Origin: Niveispirillum sp. | Lineage (GTDB): Bacteria; Pseudomonadota; Alphaproteobacteria; Azospirillales; Azospirillaceae | NCBI GenBank assembly: GCA_016463045.1 | Contig: JAEMSB010000003.1 | Location: 789 to 29,929, forward strand | Reading direction: 5' to 3' | DNA: 29,141 nt | Made by a program: the position numbers and the translations under genes | Shown: piece after piece, positions 15,315 to 23,758 of the stretch | Numbering within the stretch: the first letter of the stretch is position 1 | Layout: the number at the start of each line of letters is the position of its first letter | Notes under the pieces: generated by a model | The model's database searches: none | Told to the model about the DNA's origin: nothing | The model's input: only the letters and a program-made list of their open reading frames with translations

Positions 15315-15809
15315 ATGGTATCCGCCGTTACGGTGCGTGACTTTCACGTCGGCGATATCCCGGCACTTTTGTCCCTGATGCGGGCGCTGGCGGTATTCGA
15401 AGGTTACGACAAGCAGTTTGCCGTGACGGCGGATGATCTGGCCATCCACGGTCTTGGCCCCGATCCCTGGTTCGGGGCCAAGGTCGCGGTGTCGGCGGCG
15501 GGTGATCTGGTGGGTATGGCCGTGCATCATACCATCCGCTGGACCTATGACCGCCGCCCCACCTTGGTGCTCAAGGAACTGTATGTCTGCGATGGCTGGC
15601 GGGGGGCGGGGGTGGGCCATGCCCTGATGCGGGCCGTGGCATCGCATGCCTGTGCCATTGGCGCGCCGCGTCTTCACTGGCTGGTCCTGCCGGACAATCA
15701 TGCCGCCATGCGATTCTACCGCTCCCTGGGTGGCGAACTGGAAACCGGATGGCAATCCTGGCGCATGGAACAGCCGGCATTGGCCGCATTGGCCGTCGAG
15801 CCAACGTGA
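15315..15809 (+). CDS. GNAT N-acetyltransferase of the diamine/polyamine (SSAT-like) type
   Basis: 164 aa. VRDFHVGDIPALLSLMRALA at the start, FEGYDKQFAVTADDL, VLKELYVCDGWRGAGVGHAL (acetyl-CoA motif A with RGAGVG), LHWLVLPDNHAAMRFYRSLG (motif B), then ETGWQSWRM at the end. Order and spacing follow the spermidine/spermine or thialysine acetyltransferase group (DIPAI...ELA..E / LEDLYV...RG.GIG / W.VLDWN..AI.FY..LGA). Being directly upstream of potG fits acetylation of imported polyamine, but GNAT substrates cannot be settled from sequence. Starts two bases after the rhodanese stop. Confidence 0.85.
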   Translation: MVSAVTVRDFHVGDIPALLSLMRALAVFEGYDKQFAVTADDLAIHGLGPDPWFGAKVAVSAAGDLVGMAVHHTIRWTYDRRPTLVLKELYVCDGWRGAGVGHALMRAVASHACAIGAPRLHWLVLPDNHAAMRFYRSLGGELETGWQSWRMEQPALAALAVEPT

Positions 15810-15931
15810 AAAGTGCTGCTTGCCGCATGCTCCCCCTATCCGTCCGGGTATCGTCGCGTGTAGAATTGTGCGGTGCGTGAAAAGCCACGCCACCTACCGA
15901 TATCGCCAACCGGACAGGGACATATACGGAC

Positions 15932-17086
15932 ATGGCCAATGCGCAGCCCTCGCGGACCCAGACCAAGCTGGAACCTTGGCGGGACCCGAATGAGAAGCCC
16001 TATGTCCGCATCGAGAAGGTGACGAAGAAGTTCGGCGATTTCACCGCCGTCGATGATGTTTCCTTGTCGATCTATCGCGGCGAATTCTTCTCGCTTCTGG
16101 GCGGGTCCGGGTCTGGCAAGACCACCTTGCTGCGTATGCTGGCCGGGTTTGAACGCCCGACCGAGGGCAAGATTTTCATCGACGGTGTCGACATGTCCAA
16201 CGTGCCGCCTTATGAGCGGCCCGTGAACATGATGTTCCAATCCTACGCCCTGTTCCCGCATATGAGCGTGGAGGCCAATATCGCCTTCGGCCTGCATCAG
16301 GACAAGGTGGGCAAGGCCGAGATCGCGGAGCGGGTGGCCGACGCCCTGAACCTTGTGCAGCTGGGACAGTTCGGCAAGCGCAAGCCGCATCAGCTTTCGG
16401 GTGGGCAGCGGCAGCGCGTGGCGCTGGCCCGCGCCCTGGTGAAGCGGCCCAAGCTGCTGCTGCTGGACGAGCCGCTGGGCGCGCTGGACAAGAAATTGCG
16501 CGAACAGACGCAGTTCGAGCTGGTGAATATTCAGGAAAAGGTAGGCATCACCTTCGTGGTCGTGACCCATGACCAGGAAGAGGCGATGACCATGTCGTCG
16601 CGCATTGCCGTGATGAACAGGGGCTATATCGCGCAGATCGGCACGCCGACCGAGATTTATGAATATCCCAACAGCCGCTTTACGGCGGAGTTCATCGGAT
16701 CGGTCAATATGTTCCATGGCCGCGTTCTGGAGTCTGAGCCCGACCATTCGCTGATCCGCTCTGACGAGGCGAATTGCGACCTCTATGTCTCTCATCCCGG
16801 CCATCTGGCGCCCGGTACGGAATGCTGGGTGGCGGTGCGGCCCGAGAAGGTGACGATCACCAAGGATGCGCCGGCGGGCAGCGATGGCCGCAATCAGGCC
16901 ACCGGCGTGGTGAAGGAAATCGCCTATCTGGGCGATGTCTCCATCTATGAGATTCTGCTGGATACCGGCAAGCGGGTGCGGGTGACGGCGCCGATGGTGA
17001 CGCGCCGCACCGAAATGCCCATTACCTGGGAAGACCGGGTGTACCTGTCCTGGCGGCCGTTCGCCGGCAGCGTCCTGACCAACTGA
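15932..17086 (+). CDS. potG: Polyamine ABC transporter ATP-binding protein
   Basis: 384 aa. The ATPase domain has Walker A GGSGSGKTT (57-65), Q-loop Gln103 (MFQSYALFPH), signature LSGGQRQR (155-162), Walker B LLLLDEP (175-181) and the H-loop VTHDQEE (His213). A TOBE domain follows (about 290-384; GTECWVAVRPEKV, GVVKEIAYLGDVSIYEI), as in PotG/PotA. It powers the PotH/PotI channel at the inner membrane. First gene of potG-potH-potI; the 122-bp spacer after the GNAT gene may hold its own promoter. Upstream of the ATPase fold is a short polar N-terminal extension (residues 1-22), as in other PotG proteins. Confidence 0.95.
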   Translation: MANAQPSRTQTKLEPWRDPNEKPYVRIEKVTKKFGDFTAVDDVSLSIYRGEFFSLLGGSGSGKTTLLRMLAGFERPTEGKIFIDGVDMSNVPPYERPVNMMFQSYALFPHMSVEANIAFGLHQDKVGKAEIAERVADALNLVQLGQFGKRKPHQLSGGQRQRVALARALVKRPKLLLLDEPLGALDKKLREQTQFELVNIQEKVGITFVVVTHDQEEAMTMSSRIAVMNRGYIAQIGTPTEIYEYPNSRFTAEFIGSVNMFHGRVLESEPDHSLIRSDEANCDLYVSHPGHLAPGTECWVAVRPEKVTITKDAPAGSDGRNQATGVVKEIAYLGDVSIYEILLDTGKRVRVTAPMVTRRTEMPITWEDRVYLSWRPFAGSVLTN

Positions 17087-17111
17087 CCGGACGGGAAGGG
17101 GGGGCTGACCC

Positions 17112-18056
17112 ATGGCCGAAACGGTTCAAAGCGAAATGCGCCATACGGGCTTTCTGGGCCTGTTGCAGCGGGTGGGCCTGTCGGGTCGGGCACTGGTGGT
17201 GTCCGTGCCCTATGCCTGGCTGCTACTGTTCTTTCTGGTGCCGTTCCTGATCGTGCTGAAGATCGCGCTGGCCGAAAGCCAGATGGCGATCCCGCCCTTC
17301 ACCTCGCTGATCGAGAATGTGGAGGATCTGAAGTACCAGATCACCGTCACCTTCTATAATTTCCATTATATGGTGACCGACGATCTCTACATCGTCGCCT
17401 ACCTGAACAGCCTGAAGATCGCCTTCATCTCCACCATCTGCTGTCTGCTGCTGGGCTATCCGGTCGCCTATGCTATCGCCAAGGCCGATCCGAAATGGCG
17501 CGCCCCGCTGCTGATGCTGGTGATCCTGCCGTTTTGGACCAGCTTCCTGATCCGCGTCTATGCCTGGATCGGCATTCTGTCCAACAATGGCGTGCTGAAC
17601 AATGTGCTGATGTGGCTGGGCATCATCGACCAGCCCTTGCAGATCCTTTACACGCCCGTCGCCACCTATATCGGCATCACCTATTCCTATCTGCCTTTCA
17701 TGATCCTGCCGCTCTATTCGACGCTGGAGAAGCTGGACAATACCCTGCTGGAGGCGGCGGCCGATCTGGGGTGCCCGCCCTGGAAGGCGTTCTTGACCAT
17801 CACTCTGCCGCTGTCGATCCCCGGCATGATCGCGGGCGCGCTGCTGGTCTTCATCCCGGCGACCGGTGAATTCGTGATCCCGGAACTGCTGGGCGGGCCT
17901 GACACGCTGATGATCGGGCGCACCTTGTGGACGGAATTCTTCAATAACCGTGACTGGCCGCTGGCATCCGCCGTGGCGGTCGCCTTGCTGCTGTTCCTGG
18001 TCGTACCGATCATGATCTTCCAGAACGTGCAGGGTAAGCAGGGGGGGCACCCGTAA
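17112..18056 (+). CDS. potH: Polyamine ABC transporter permease (PotH)
   Basis: 314 aa, about six membrane helices (first LVVSVPYAWLLLFFLVPFLI). The EAA loop that docks with the ATPase is LLEAAADLGCPPWKAFLTIT, and YSYLPFMILPLYSTLEKLD is typical of PotH/PotB. A strong purine-rich ribosome site (GGGAAGGGGGGG) lies just before the ATG, 25 bases after potG. The final TAA shares one base with the potI ATG (TAATG), so the two permeases are translationally coupled. Works as a heterodimer with PotI. Confidence 0.95.
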   Translation: MAETVQSEMRHTGFLGLLQRVGLSGRALVVSVPYAWLLLFFLVPFLIVLKIALAESQMAIPPFTSLIENVEDLKYQITVTFYNFHYMVTDDLYIVAYLNSLKIAFISTICCLLLGYPVAYAIAKADPKWRAPLLMLVILPFWTSFLIRVYAWIGILSNNGVLNNVLMWLGIIDQPLQILYTPVATYIGITYSYLPFMILPLYSTLEKLDNTLLEAAADLGCPPWKAFLTITLPLSIPGMIAGALLVFIPATGEFVIPELLGGPDTLMIGRTLWTEFFNNRDWPLASAVAVALLLFLVVPIMIFQNVQGKQGGHP

Positions 18057-18889
18057 TGCCGAAATCCTGGTTCCTGCGCTTCGGCCTGATCACGGGCCTT
18101 CTGTTCCTGTACATCCCGATCATTCTGCTGATCGTGCTGTCCTTCAACGACAACCGCTCCGTCTCTGTCTGGTCGGAATTCTCCTTCCGCTGGTACGGCG
18201 AACTGATGCGCGACGATCAGCTTCTTTCCGCGGCCTGGCTGTCGGTGCGGGTTGCCTTCATTTCCGCCAGCTTTGCCGTGGTGCTGGGCACGCTGGCCGG
18301 CATGATGCTGGCGCGGTTCGGCGCGTTCAAGGGGCGTGCCCTGTTCTCCGGCATGGTGTCCGCCCCACTGGTCATGCCCGAAGTGATCATGGGCCTGTCG
18401 CTGCTGCTGCTGTTTGTCAGCATGGAACAGGTGCTGGGCTGGCCCGAAGGGCGTGGGATGTTGACCATCATCCTGGCCCATATCACCTTCACCATGTCCT
18501 TTGTGACGGTGGTGGTGCAGTCGCGGCTGGTTTCCATGGATGCCAGCCTGGAAGAGGCGGCGATGGATCTGGGGGCGCGGCCCGCCAAGGTGTTCTTCGT
18601 GATCACCTTGCCGCTGATCGCCCCGGCCATCGTGTCGGGCTGGCTGCTGGCCTTTACCTTGTCGCTGGACGATCTGGTGATCACCAGCTTCGTGTCCGGC
18701 CCCGGCTCCACCACCCTGCCGCAGATCGTGTTCTCGTCGGTGCGCCTGGGCCTGTCGCCCAAGGTGAATGCGCTGGCCACCATTGTGGTGACCATCGTGG
18801 CCATCGGCATCATCTGCGCCGGCATCTACAATGCGCGTCAGGAAAAGGCCCGGCAGCGGGACGAGCAGATGGCGCAACAGGGCGGCTGA
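18056..18889 (+). CDS. potI: Polyamine ABC transporter permease (PotI)
   Basis: 277 aa, about six membrane helices, first one GLITGLLFLYIPIILLIVLS followed by FNDNRSVSVWSEFSFRWYGE, the classic PotI/PotC opening. The EAA loop is LEEAAMDLGARPAKVFFVIT, and SLDDLVITSFVSGPGSTTLP is diagnostic of the family. Last gene of the operon; a terminator begins 26 bases after its stop. The substrate is most likely putrescine, judged from PotF similarity; other polyamines or opines cannot be excluded. Confidence 0.95.
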   Translation: MPKSWFLRFGLITGLLFLYIPIILLIVLSFNDNRSVSVWSEFSFRWYGELMRDDQLLSAAWLSVRVAFISASFAVVLGTLAGMMLARFGAFKGRALFSGMVSAPLVMPEVIMGLSLLLLFVSMEQVLGWPEGRGMLTIILAHITFTMSFVTVVVQSRLVSMDASLEEAAMDLGARPAKVFFVITLPLIAPAIVSGWLLAFTLSLDDLVITSFVSGPGSTTLPQIVFSSVRLGLSPKVNALATIVVTIVAIGIICAGIYNARQEKARQRDEQMAQQGG

Positions 18890-18914
18890 TCACCCCTGAC
18901 CCCATCCGGTTTAC

Positions 18915-18950
18915 AAACCCCGGTGCCCACCGCGCCGGGGTTTTCTTTTG
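18915..18950 (+). terminator. Rho-independent terminator of potGHI
   Basis: AAACCCCGG (18915-18923) pairs with CCGGGGTTT (18935-18943) across an 11-nt loop, running into TTTTCTTTTG on the plus strand. Confidence 0.88.
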
Positions 18951-19042
18951 TTAATGCCGTGCCAAAGCTGTGACCTTGCCGGAACATTTATACGGTGTCG
19001 TGCGTTTCCATTCTGACAACCACGACAGGAAGGATCACCATC

Positions 19043-19417
19043 ATGGCCATCAGTGATGTCGCGCGTAGCGAGACCAATAGCTGCATCAGCGCCGGCAAGG
19101 TGAAAGGCACCGACGTCTATGGCGTGGATGGCGACAAGATCGGCCATGTCGAGGACGTGATGCTGAACAAGCGCACGGGCAATGTTGCCTATGCCATCAT
19201 GGGGTTCGGCGGCTTTCTCGGCATTGGCGAGCGTTACCATCCGCTGCCCTGGTCGGTGCTGAAATATGACCCGGAAATGGGCGGCTATGTTGTGCCGCTG
19301 GACCGGACGCGTCTCGAAAACGCCCCCTCCTATTCCGAACAGGAGTTGGGCCCTGACGATCGCCGTTGGCGGGAGCCGGTTTCCAGCTACTACAACGTCC
19401 CGCCCTATTGGATGTGA
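19043..19417 (+). CDS. PRC-barrel domain protein
   Basis: 124 aa, no signal peptide. Residues about 15-85 match a PRC-barrel: GKVKGTDVYGVDGDKIGHVE, VMLNKRTGNVAYAIMGFGGF, LGIGERYHPLPWSVLKYDP. A Trp/Tyr-rich tail follows (YYNVPPYWM). Such stand-alone PRC-barrel proteins are common in alphaproteobacteria, often linked to stress; their role is unclear. The start at 19043 is fixed by AGGAAGGA 9-16 bases upstream. It is followed 27 bases later by a small disordered protein gene with which it shares a terminator. Confidence 0.9.
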   Translation: MAISDVARSETNSCISAGKVKGTDVYGVDGDKIGHVEDVMLNKRTGNVAYAIMGFGGFLGIGERYHPLPWSVLKYDPEMGGYVVPLDRTRLENAPSYSEQELGPDDRRWREPVSSYYNVPPYWM

Positions 19418-19444
19418 TCACCATCCCCACCGGGAGGAAATGAC

Positions 19445-19705
19445 ATGCCCACGCAGACCCAGTATCCCCCCACCCCCAAACATCCGCGTCAGCCCACCGA
19501 ACGGGAGCTGGACCGCGATCTGGACGATAGTTTTCCGGCCAGCGACCCTGTCTCATCCCAACAGCCAGCGACGGCGGCGCCGGCACCGCGCACTGACGGG
19601 ACCGGGCAGGATCAGGGTATCCTGCCCACTCCGACCGGTGAGCAGAAGGCCGAGGCGGAAAAGAACCGGCGCCATCAGGCGGCGGATCAGGGTCAGCGTC
19701 GCTGA
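19445..19705 (+). CDS. Small disordered protein with an SFPASDP motif
   Basis: 86 aa, rich in Pro, Gln, Asp and Ala and probably unfolded. It carries ELDRDLDDSFPASDPVS (residues 20-36), a short motif I know from many small proteobacterial proteins of unknown function (LDEAL..SFPASDPPS). The rest is low complexity with a charged end. GGGAGGAAA sits 5-13 bases before the ATG, strong support for translation. Probably one operon with the PRC-barrel gene and ended by the 14-bp terminator hairpin downstream. Confidence 0.78.
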   Translation: MPTQTQYPPTPKHPRQPTERELDRDLDDSFPASDPVSSQQPATAAPAPRTDGTGQDQGILPTPTGEQKAEAEKNRRHQAADQGQRR

Positions 19706-19758
19706 CGCTGGCCACGCTTTCCCTTTTACCCTCGTTCAACTGGGTCCCTCAAAAGGCC

Positions 19759-19797
19759 AACCCCCGGCGGAATTGCTTCCGCCGGGGGTTTTCTTTG
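19759..19797 (+). terminator. Rho-independent terminator, PRC-barrel operon
   Basis: A perfect 14-bp stem (19759-19772 with 19777-19790), 4-nt loop, then TTCTTT. It lies between convergent genes and may also slow transcription coming from the TonB receptor on the other strand. Confidence 0.92.
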
Positions 19798-19825
19798 TCA
19801 GCCCGTAATGGATGGCGGCACAGGA

Positions 19826-22255
19826 TCAGAACTTCGTGCTGACCTGCGCGCCAAACGTGCGGGGCTTGGCGACCTGATAGGCCACGCGGGCGCGGAAGCC
19901 GCGTTCGCGGTCCAGCGACAGCTTGGCATTCTCGTCAAACAGATTGTTGACGTAACCGGCCATCTCCCACTCGTCCTTCTTCACGCCGAAGCGCAGATTG
20001 ACGCTGCTATAGGAAGGCAGCTTCGGATCGAAGCTGAAGGCCGTGCCCGGCTGGCTGCCGATCGGGATGCGGTTGAAGGTGCCGACGGCTGCCGGGTCCT
20101 GATCCACCGCCTGGGTGAAGCGAGAGCCGATATGCTGGAACGTCGCGATGGCAAAGCCGGTCAGGTCGTTGCCGATATCGTCTTCCCACTTGGTCTGCGC
20201 GCTGAACTGATAGCGCGGGACGGTGGGCAGGCGGTTGCCCTTCTTGATGCCGCCAACGACGCTGGCCGCACCGGCGGTGCCGCGTGAGGTTACGGTTTCC
20301 GTAAACTCGCTGTCGTTGAACGAACCCGACAGCGACAGGTTGAACGCGTCGGTCAGCTGATAGCTGAACTCCGCTTCGGTACCGCGCGTGCGTGCATCGG
20401 CGTTGAAGACGATGCGCGAGGAGCAGGTGCCGGCATCCAGCGTGACCTGGAGGTTGGAAATGTCGGTGTAGTAACCGGCGATGTTCAGCGAACCACGGCC
20501 ACCGCCGAAGCTCACCTTTGCGCCCATTTCATAGTTCCAGACGCTTTCATTGCCGAAATTGTTGCGCCCGCCGAAGGTGGTGCGGTCGGTGGCGGAGCAG
20601 AGCGGCAGGTTGAGGGGATCGTTGATGCCGCCCAGACGGAAGCCCTTGGACACCTGCGCATTGACGGTCACGTCTTCCGTGGCGTCATAGGACAGGATGG
20701 CGCGCGGGGAGAAGCCGTTGCTGCTGGTCTCCCCCTTCACGCCCTGGGCGCGGTCGGCGAAGATACCGTCGAAATTCAGGGTGCGCTTTTCCTTGAAGTC
20801 GAAATAGCGCAGGCCCAGCGTGGCCGACAGTTGTTCGGTCAGGTCATAGGAACCTTCACCGAACAGGGCGACCTGCTTGAAATCATACGGAATGCGGGAC
20901 CAGTACAACTCGTCCAGCCCGTTCTGGGCGTTGGGGCCGTTGCTGTCGATGCCGGTGATCGCTTCGAACCCGTCAACATTCAGGGTCTGGGCGTATTTGC
21001 GGTCGATCTTCGAATAGAAGGCGCCGGCCACCCACTGGAACGGGCCATCGCCGTTGGAGGCAAGGCGGGCTTCCTGCGTGAACACCTTCACGTCGGTTTC
21101 GTCCGACAGCGGGGTGTCCAGGGTATAGACCTGCTTCGACAGGCCGGTGGCCGACAGCACCCCCGGCTGACCCGTGATGGAACCGGTCAACTGCGAGGCA
21201 TCGCGATAGACCAGCAGGTCGCGGTCGGTGACCGAGGTGACCGAGGTGGCCGTGACGGCACCGAGATCGACCTCAACCGTCAGATCGGCCAGCATGAACT
21301 TGTCTTTGAACTTCTCTTCCAGCTGCGTGAACTGCTGGCGCTTGCCGAACTGGAACAGGCGGTTGCCCGTGGTCACCAGCTCATTGGCCAGGATGTTGAA
21401 CTCATCTTCGCGGTTGAAGCCGTTGGCCTCGATCTCCTGATAGACGACGCGCGGGGTGATGGTGACATTCTCGGTCGGCTGCCAGCCCAGCGACAGGCGC
21501 AGGCCCGTGCGGAAGCCGTCATTCACGTCCTTCTTCACACTGCGATTGGGCTGGATCGCATCAATGAAGCCGGCATAGCGGGTGCCATAGCCGACGGCGC
21601 GCAGGGCCAGCGTGTCGCTGACGGGCACATTGACCATGGCCTTGGCGCTGTACCCGGTGCCGCCGCCATCGATCTGTTCAATCGACAGTTCGGTGGTGCC
21701 TTCCTGGGTGCCCTGCGCTGGCTTGTTGGTGATGTAGCGGATGGTGCCCGACAGCGAGCCGGAGCCGTAGAGCGTGCCCTGCGGCCCGCGCAGCACTTCG
21801 ACGCGGCTCAGGTCGTACAGGTCCAGATCGGGGGTGAACAGCGACAGCGAGATCACTGATTCGTCCAGATAGACGCCGACCTGTTCCTTCACGCCCGGCT
21901 GGTCACGCACAATCTGACCGGCGGAAATGCCACGGATCGCCACCTGGCTCTGCCCAGGACCCAGATTCTGGATCGACAGGCCCACGATGCTGCGTGACAC
22001 GTCCTCAATATTGGTGGCGCCGGCATCCTTCATCGAATCCGCGCTCATGGCGTTGATGGAGAAGGGGACGTCCTTCAGGGTTTCGTCGCGCTTACGGGCG
22101 GAGACGATGATTTCCTCCAGCATGGCGCCGGAAGAAGGGGCAGGGGCCTGCTGCGCCATGGCGGGCATGGCGATGGCGGCTGCGCCACACAGCAGGATGG
22201 ACAAGGCAAGCGGGTGACGGCCGGACGCATTGCGTCCGCTGGTATGGCTGAACAT
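19826..22255 (-). CDS. TonB-dependent outer-membrane receptor (second)
   Basis: 809 aa. Signal peptide about 1-34 (LALSILLCGAAAIAMPAMAQ), then the TonB box LEEIIVSARKRDETLKDVPF. Plug domain: QVAIRGISAGQIVRDQPG, VGVYLDESVISLSLFTPDLD, LYDLSRVEVLRGPQGTLYGS, GSLSGTIRYIT. The barrel ends in a Phe (VSTKF). The RKRDE..QDVP start and LRGPQGTLYG belong to the large receptor group abundant in sphingomonads and related alphaproteobacteria, usually with unknown ligand. GGGAGGAG sits about 9 bases before the ATG. Expressed alone; no ligand gene nearby. It is unrelated in detail to the receptor at 8.2 kb. Confidence 0.94.
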   Translation of the reverse strand: MFSHTSGRNASGRHPLALSILLCGAAAIAMPAMAQQAPAPSSGAMLEEIIVSARKRDETLKDVPFSINAMSADSMKDAGATNIEDVSRSIVGLSIQNLGPGQSQVAIRGISAGQIVRDQPGVKEQVGVYLDESVISLSLFTPDLDLYDLSRVEVLRGPQGTLYGSGSLSGTIRYITNKPAQGTQEGTTELSIEQIDGGGTGYSAKAMVNVPVSDTLALRAVGYGTRYAGFIDAIQPNRSVKKDVNDGFRTGLRLSLGWQPTENVTITPRVVYQEIEANGFNREDEFNILANELVTTGNRLFQFGKRQQFTQLEEKFKDKFMLADLTVEVDLGAVTATSVTSVTDRDLLVYRDASQLTGSITGQPGVLSATGLSKQVYTLDTPLSDETDVKVFTQEARLASNGDGPFQWVAGAFYSKIDRKYAQTLNVDGFEAITGIDSNGPNAQNGLDELYWSRIPYDFKQVALFGEGSYDLTEQLSATLGLRYFDFKEKRTLNFDGIFADRAQGVKGETSSNGFSPRAILSYDATEDVTVNAQVSKGFRLGGINDPLNLPLCSATDRTTFGGRNNFGNESVWNYEMGAKVSFGGGRGSLNIAGYYTDISNLQVTLDAGTCSSRIVFNADARTRGTEAEFSYQLTDAFNLSLSGSFNDSEFTETVTSRGTAGAASVVGGIKKGNRLPTVPRYQFSAQTKWEDDIGNDLTGFAIATFQHIGSRFTQAVDQDPAAVGTFNRIPIGSQPGTAFSFDPKLPSYSSVNLRFGVKKDEWEMAGYVNNLFDENAKLSLDRERGFRARVAYQVAKPRTFGAQVSTKF

Positions 22256-22378
22256 TATGTAACTCCTCCCACGCGTTCTTCTTATCGGGGCGCAGCTTTG
22301 GCGTTGCGCACTTACCGTATCGTGACGCTGTCATAACCTGTTAACGTCGGCAATATGCCTCAAATGCAGGCGCGTGAA

Positions 22379-22414
22379 TAAAAAAGGCCCACGGCGTCTG
22401 CTGACACCGTGGGC
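22379..22414 (-). terminator. Rho-independent terminator of hmp
   Basis: GCCCACGGCGTC (22387-22398) pairs with GACACCGTGGGC (22403-22414), one G-T mismatch and a 4-nt loop. Read on the minus strand, CCTTTTTTATT follows. It lies 57 bases after the hmp stop, upstream of the second TonB receptor. Confidence 0.88.
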
Positions 22415-22471
22415 AAAGGAAAACTGCGCTTTCGTACTTTTAAGCACGCGTGCTTTTGAGGCGAATTCGCC

Positions 22472-23689
22472 TCAGTCAAGCAGTTCTTCTTCATGGGAGC
22501 CGAAGAACTCATAGCGAATCCGGTCCGCCGGCACCCCAGCGGCCCGCAGACCCTTGATCATGGCGGCCATGAAGCCTTTGGGGCCGCAGACCATGAAGTC
22601 GGCGTCACGGACTTGGGGCAGGGCGGCGATGGCGGCGGGGTCGATGCGGCCCGCCATGTCATGGTCGGTGCCGATCCGGTCATCTTCCGCCACCTGCTCA
22701 TAAAAGATGCTGACCGACAGGTTGGCATGGGTGCGGGCCAGATCGCGCAGGCGGCGACCGAAGGCATGGTGGGCACGGTCGCGCACGGCCTGAAACAGGT
22801 GCAGGGCGCGCGCCGATCCGGCGGCCAGTTCCGCTTCCGTGATGGACAGCATCGGCGTGATGCCGACCCCGCCAGCCAGCAGAAACAAGGGCTTGTTCCC
22901 GTCCGGTGCGGTGAAGCTGCCCGCCGGCGGCGCCACCTCCACCACATCGCCGACCGACAGATGGCGATGCAGGAAGCTGGAGCCCAGACCGTCGGGCACC
23001 CCCGCCTCTTGTGCCGTCTCATGCTTCACGGAGATGCGGTAAGACCGGCCATTGGGGGCACCCGACAGGCTGTAATGGCGTAGTAGAGATCCATGGTCCG
23101 GCACGTTCAGGCGCAGGGTCAGGTACTGGCCCGGGCGGAAGGATAGGATGGCGCCGCCATCCTCCGGCTCCAGATACAGGCTGCGGATCACCTGGCTTTC
23201 GGTGACGGCGTCCACCACCTTGAACCGGCGCCATCCGTACCAGCCGCCGGGCGCACCGGCGCTGTCGCGATACTTGGCCTGTTCCACGCCCACGAAAATG
23301 TCGCGCAGTGCCATCCAGGCCTCGGTCCAGGCATGCAGGATGGCGGGTGTTGCGGCACTGCCCAGCACTTCCGCGACGGAACCCAGCAGGTTGGTGCCGA
23401 CAATATCATAATGATAGGGCTGCACATGCAGGCTGACATGGCGTTCCGCGATACGCTCCACCGCGGGGCCCAGGGCCGCCAGATTGTCGATATTGTCGGC
23501 GTAGGCGGCAACGGCCCCGGCAAGGGCGCGGGCCTGGGTGCCATTGCGCTGGTGCGTGGGGTCGAAAATGGCCCGGATGGCCGGATCGCGCAGCAGCTTG
23601 TCATACATGTGCCGGGTAATCGCTTCGCCATGCTGATGCATGACGGGGGCGGTGGATTTCACGATGGCGATGGTTTGGGCGGACAGCAT
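22472..23689 (-). CDS. hmp: Flavohemoglobin, nitric oxide dioxygenase
   Basis: 405 aa, normal length. Globin domain 1-~138 with TyrB10 Tyr29 (HMYDKLL), Gln52, proximal His84 (ERHVSLHVQPYHYDIVG) and Tyr94, close to E. coli Tyr29/Gln53/His85/Tyr95. FAD domain: LRHYSLSGAPNGRSYRISVK. NAD(P)H domain: LLAGGVGITPMLSI and FMVCGPKGFMAAM, ending YEFFGSHEEEL. Converts NO plus oxygen to nitrate with NAD(P)H in the cytosol. It is divergent from nsrR with a 197-bp spacer that holds an NsrR-like site, so NO-inducible expression is expected. Confidence 0.97.
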   Translation of the reverse strand: MLSAQTIAIVKSTAPVMHQHGEAITRHMYDKLLRDPAIRAIFDPTHQRNGTQARALAGAVAAYADNIDNLAALGPAVERIAERHVSLHVQPYHYDIVGTNLLGSVAEVLGSAATPAILHAWTEAWMALRDIFVGVEQAKYRDSAGAPGGWYGWRRFKVVDAVTESQVIRSLYLEPEDGGAILSFRPGQYLTLRLNVPDHGSLLRHYSLSGAPNGRSYRISVKHETAQEAGVPDGLGSSFLHRHLSVGDVVEVAPPAGSFTAPDGNKPLFLLAGGVGITPMLSITEAELAAGSARALHLFQAVRDRAHHAFGRRLRDLARTHANLSVSIFYEQVAEDDRIGTDHDMAGRIDPAAIAALPQVRDADFMVCGPKGFMAAMIKGLRAAGVPADRIRYEFFGSHEEELLD

Positions 23690-23723
23690 CAGGTTCTCGC
23701 TTCACAGGGGGTCAGGACGGTAA

Positions 23724-23733
23724 AGATGCATCT
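23724..23733. promoter_or_regulatory. Possible NsrR half-site in the hmp leader
   Basis: AGATGCATCT is a perfect 10-bp palindrome; with the preceding A it matches 10 of 11 bases of the NsrR half-site AAGATGCATTT. It lies 35 bases before the hmp ATG. A half-site alone is weak evidence. Confidence 0.35.
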
Positions 23734-23758
23734 GGAAAGCCTCTTAAGGCGCCCGACC

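Noticed and set aside
15836..17113. Long open frame antisense to potG
   Set aside because: Mirror of the potG codons; no motif and no ribosome site.
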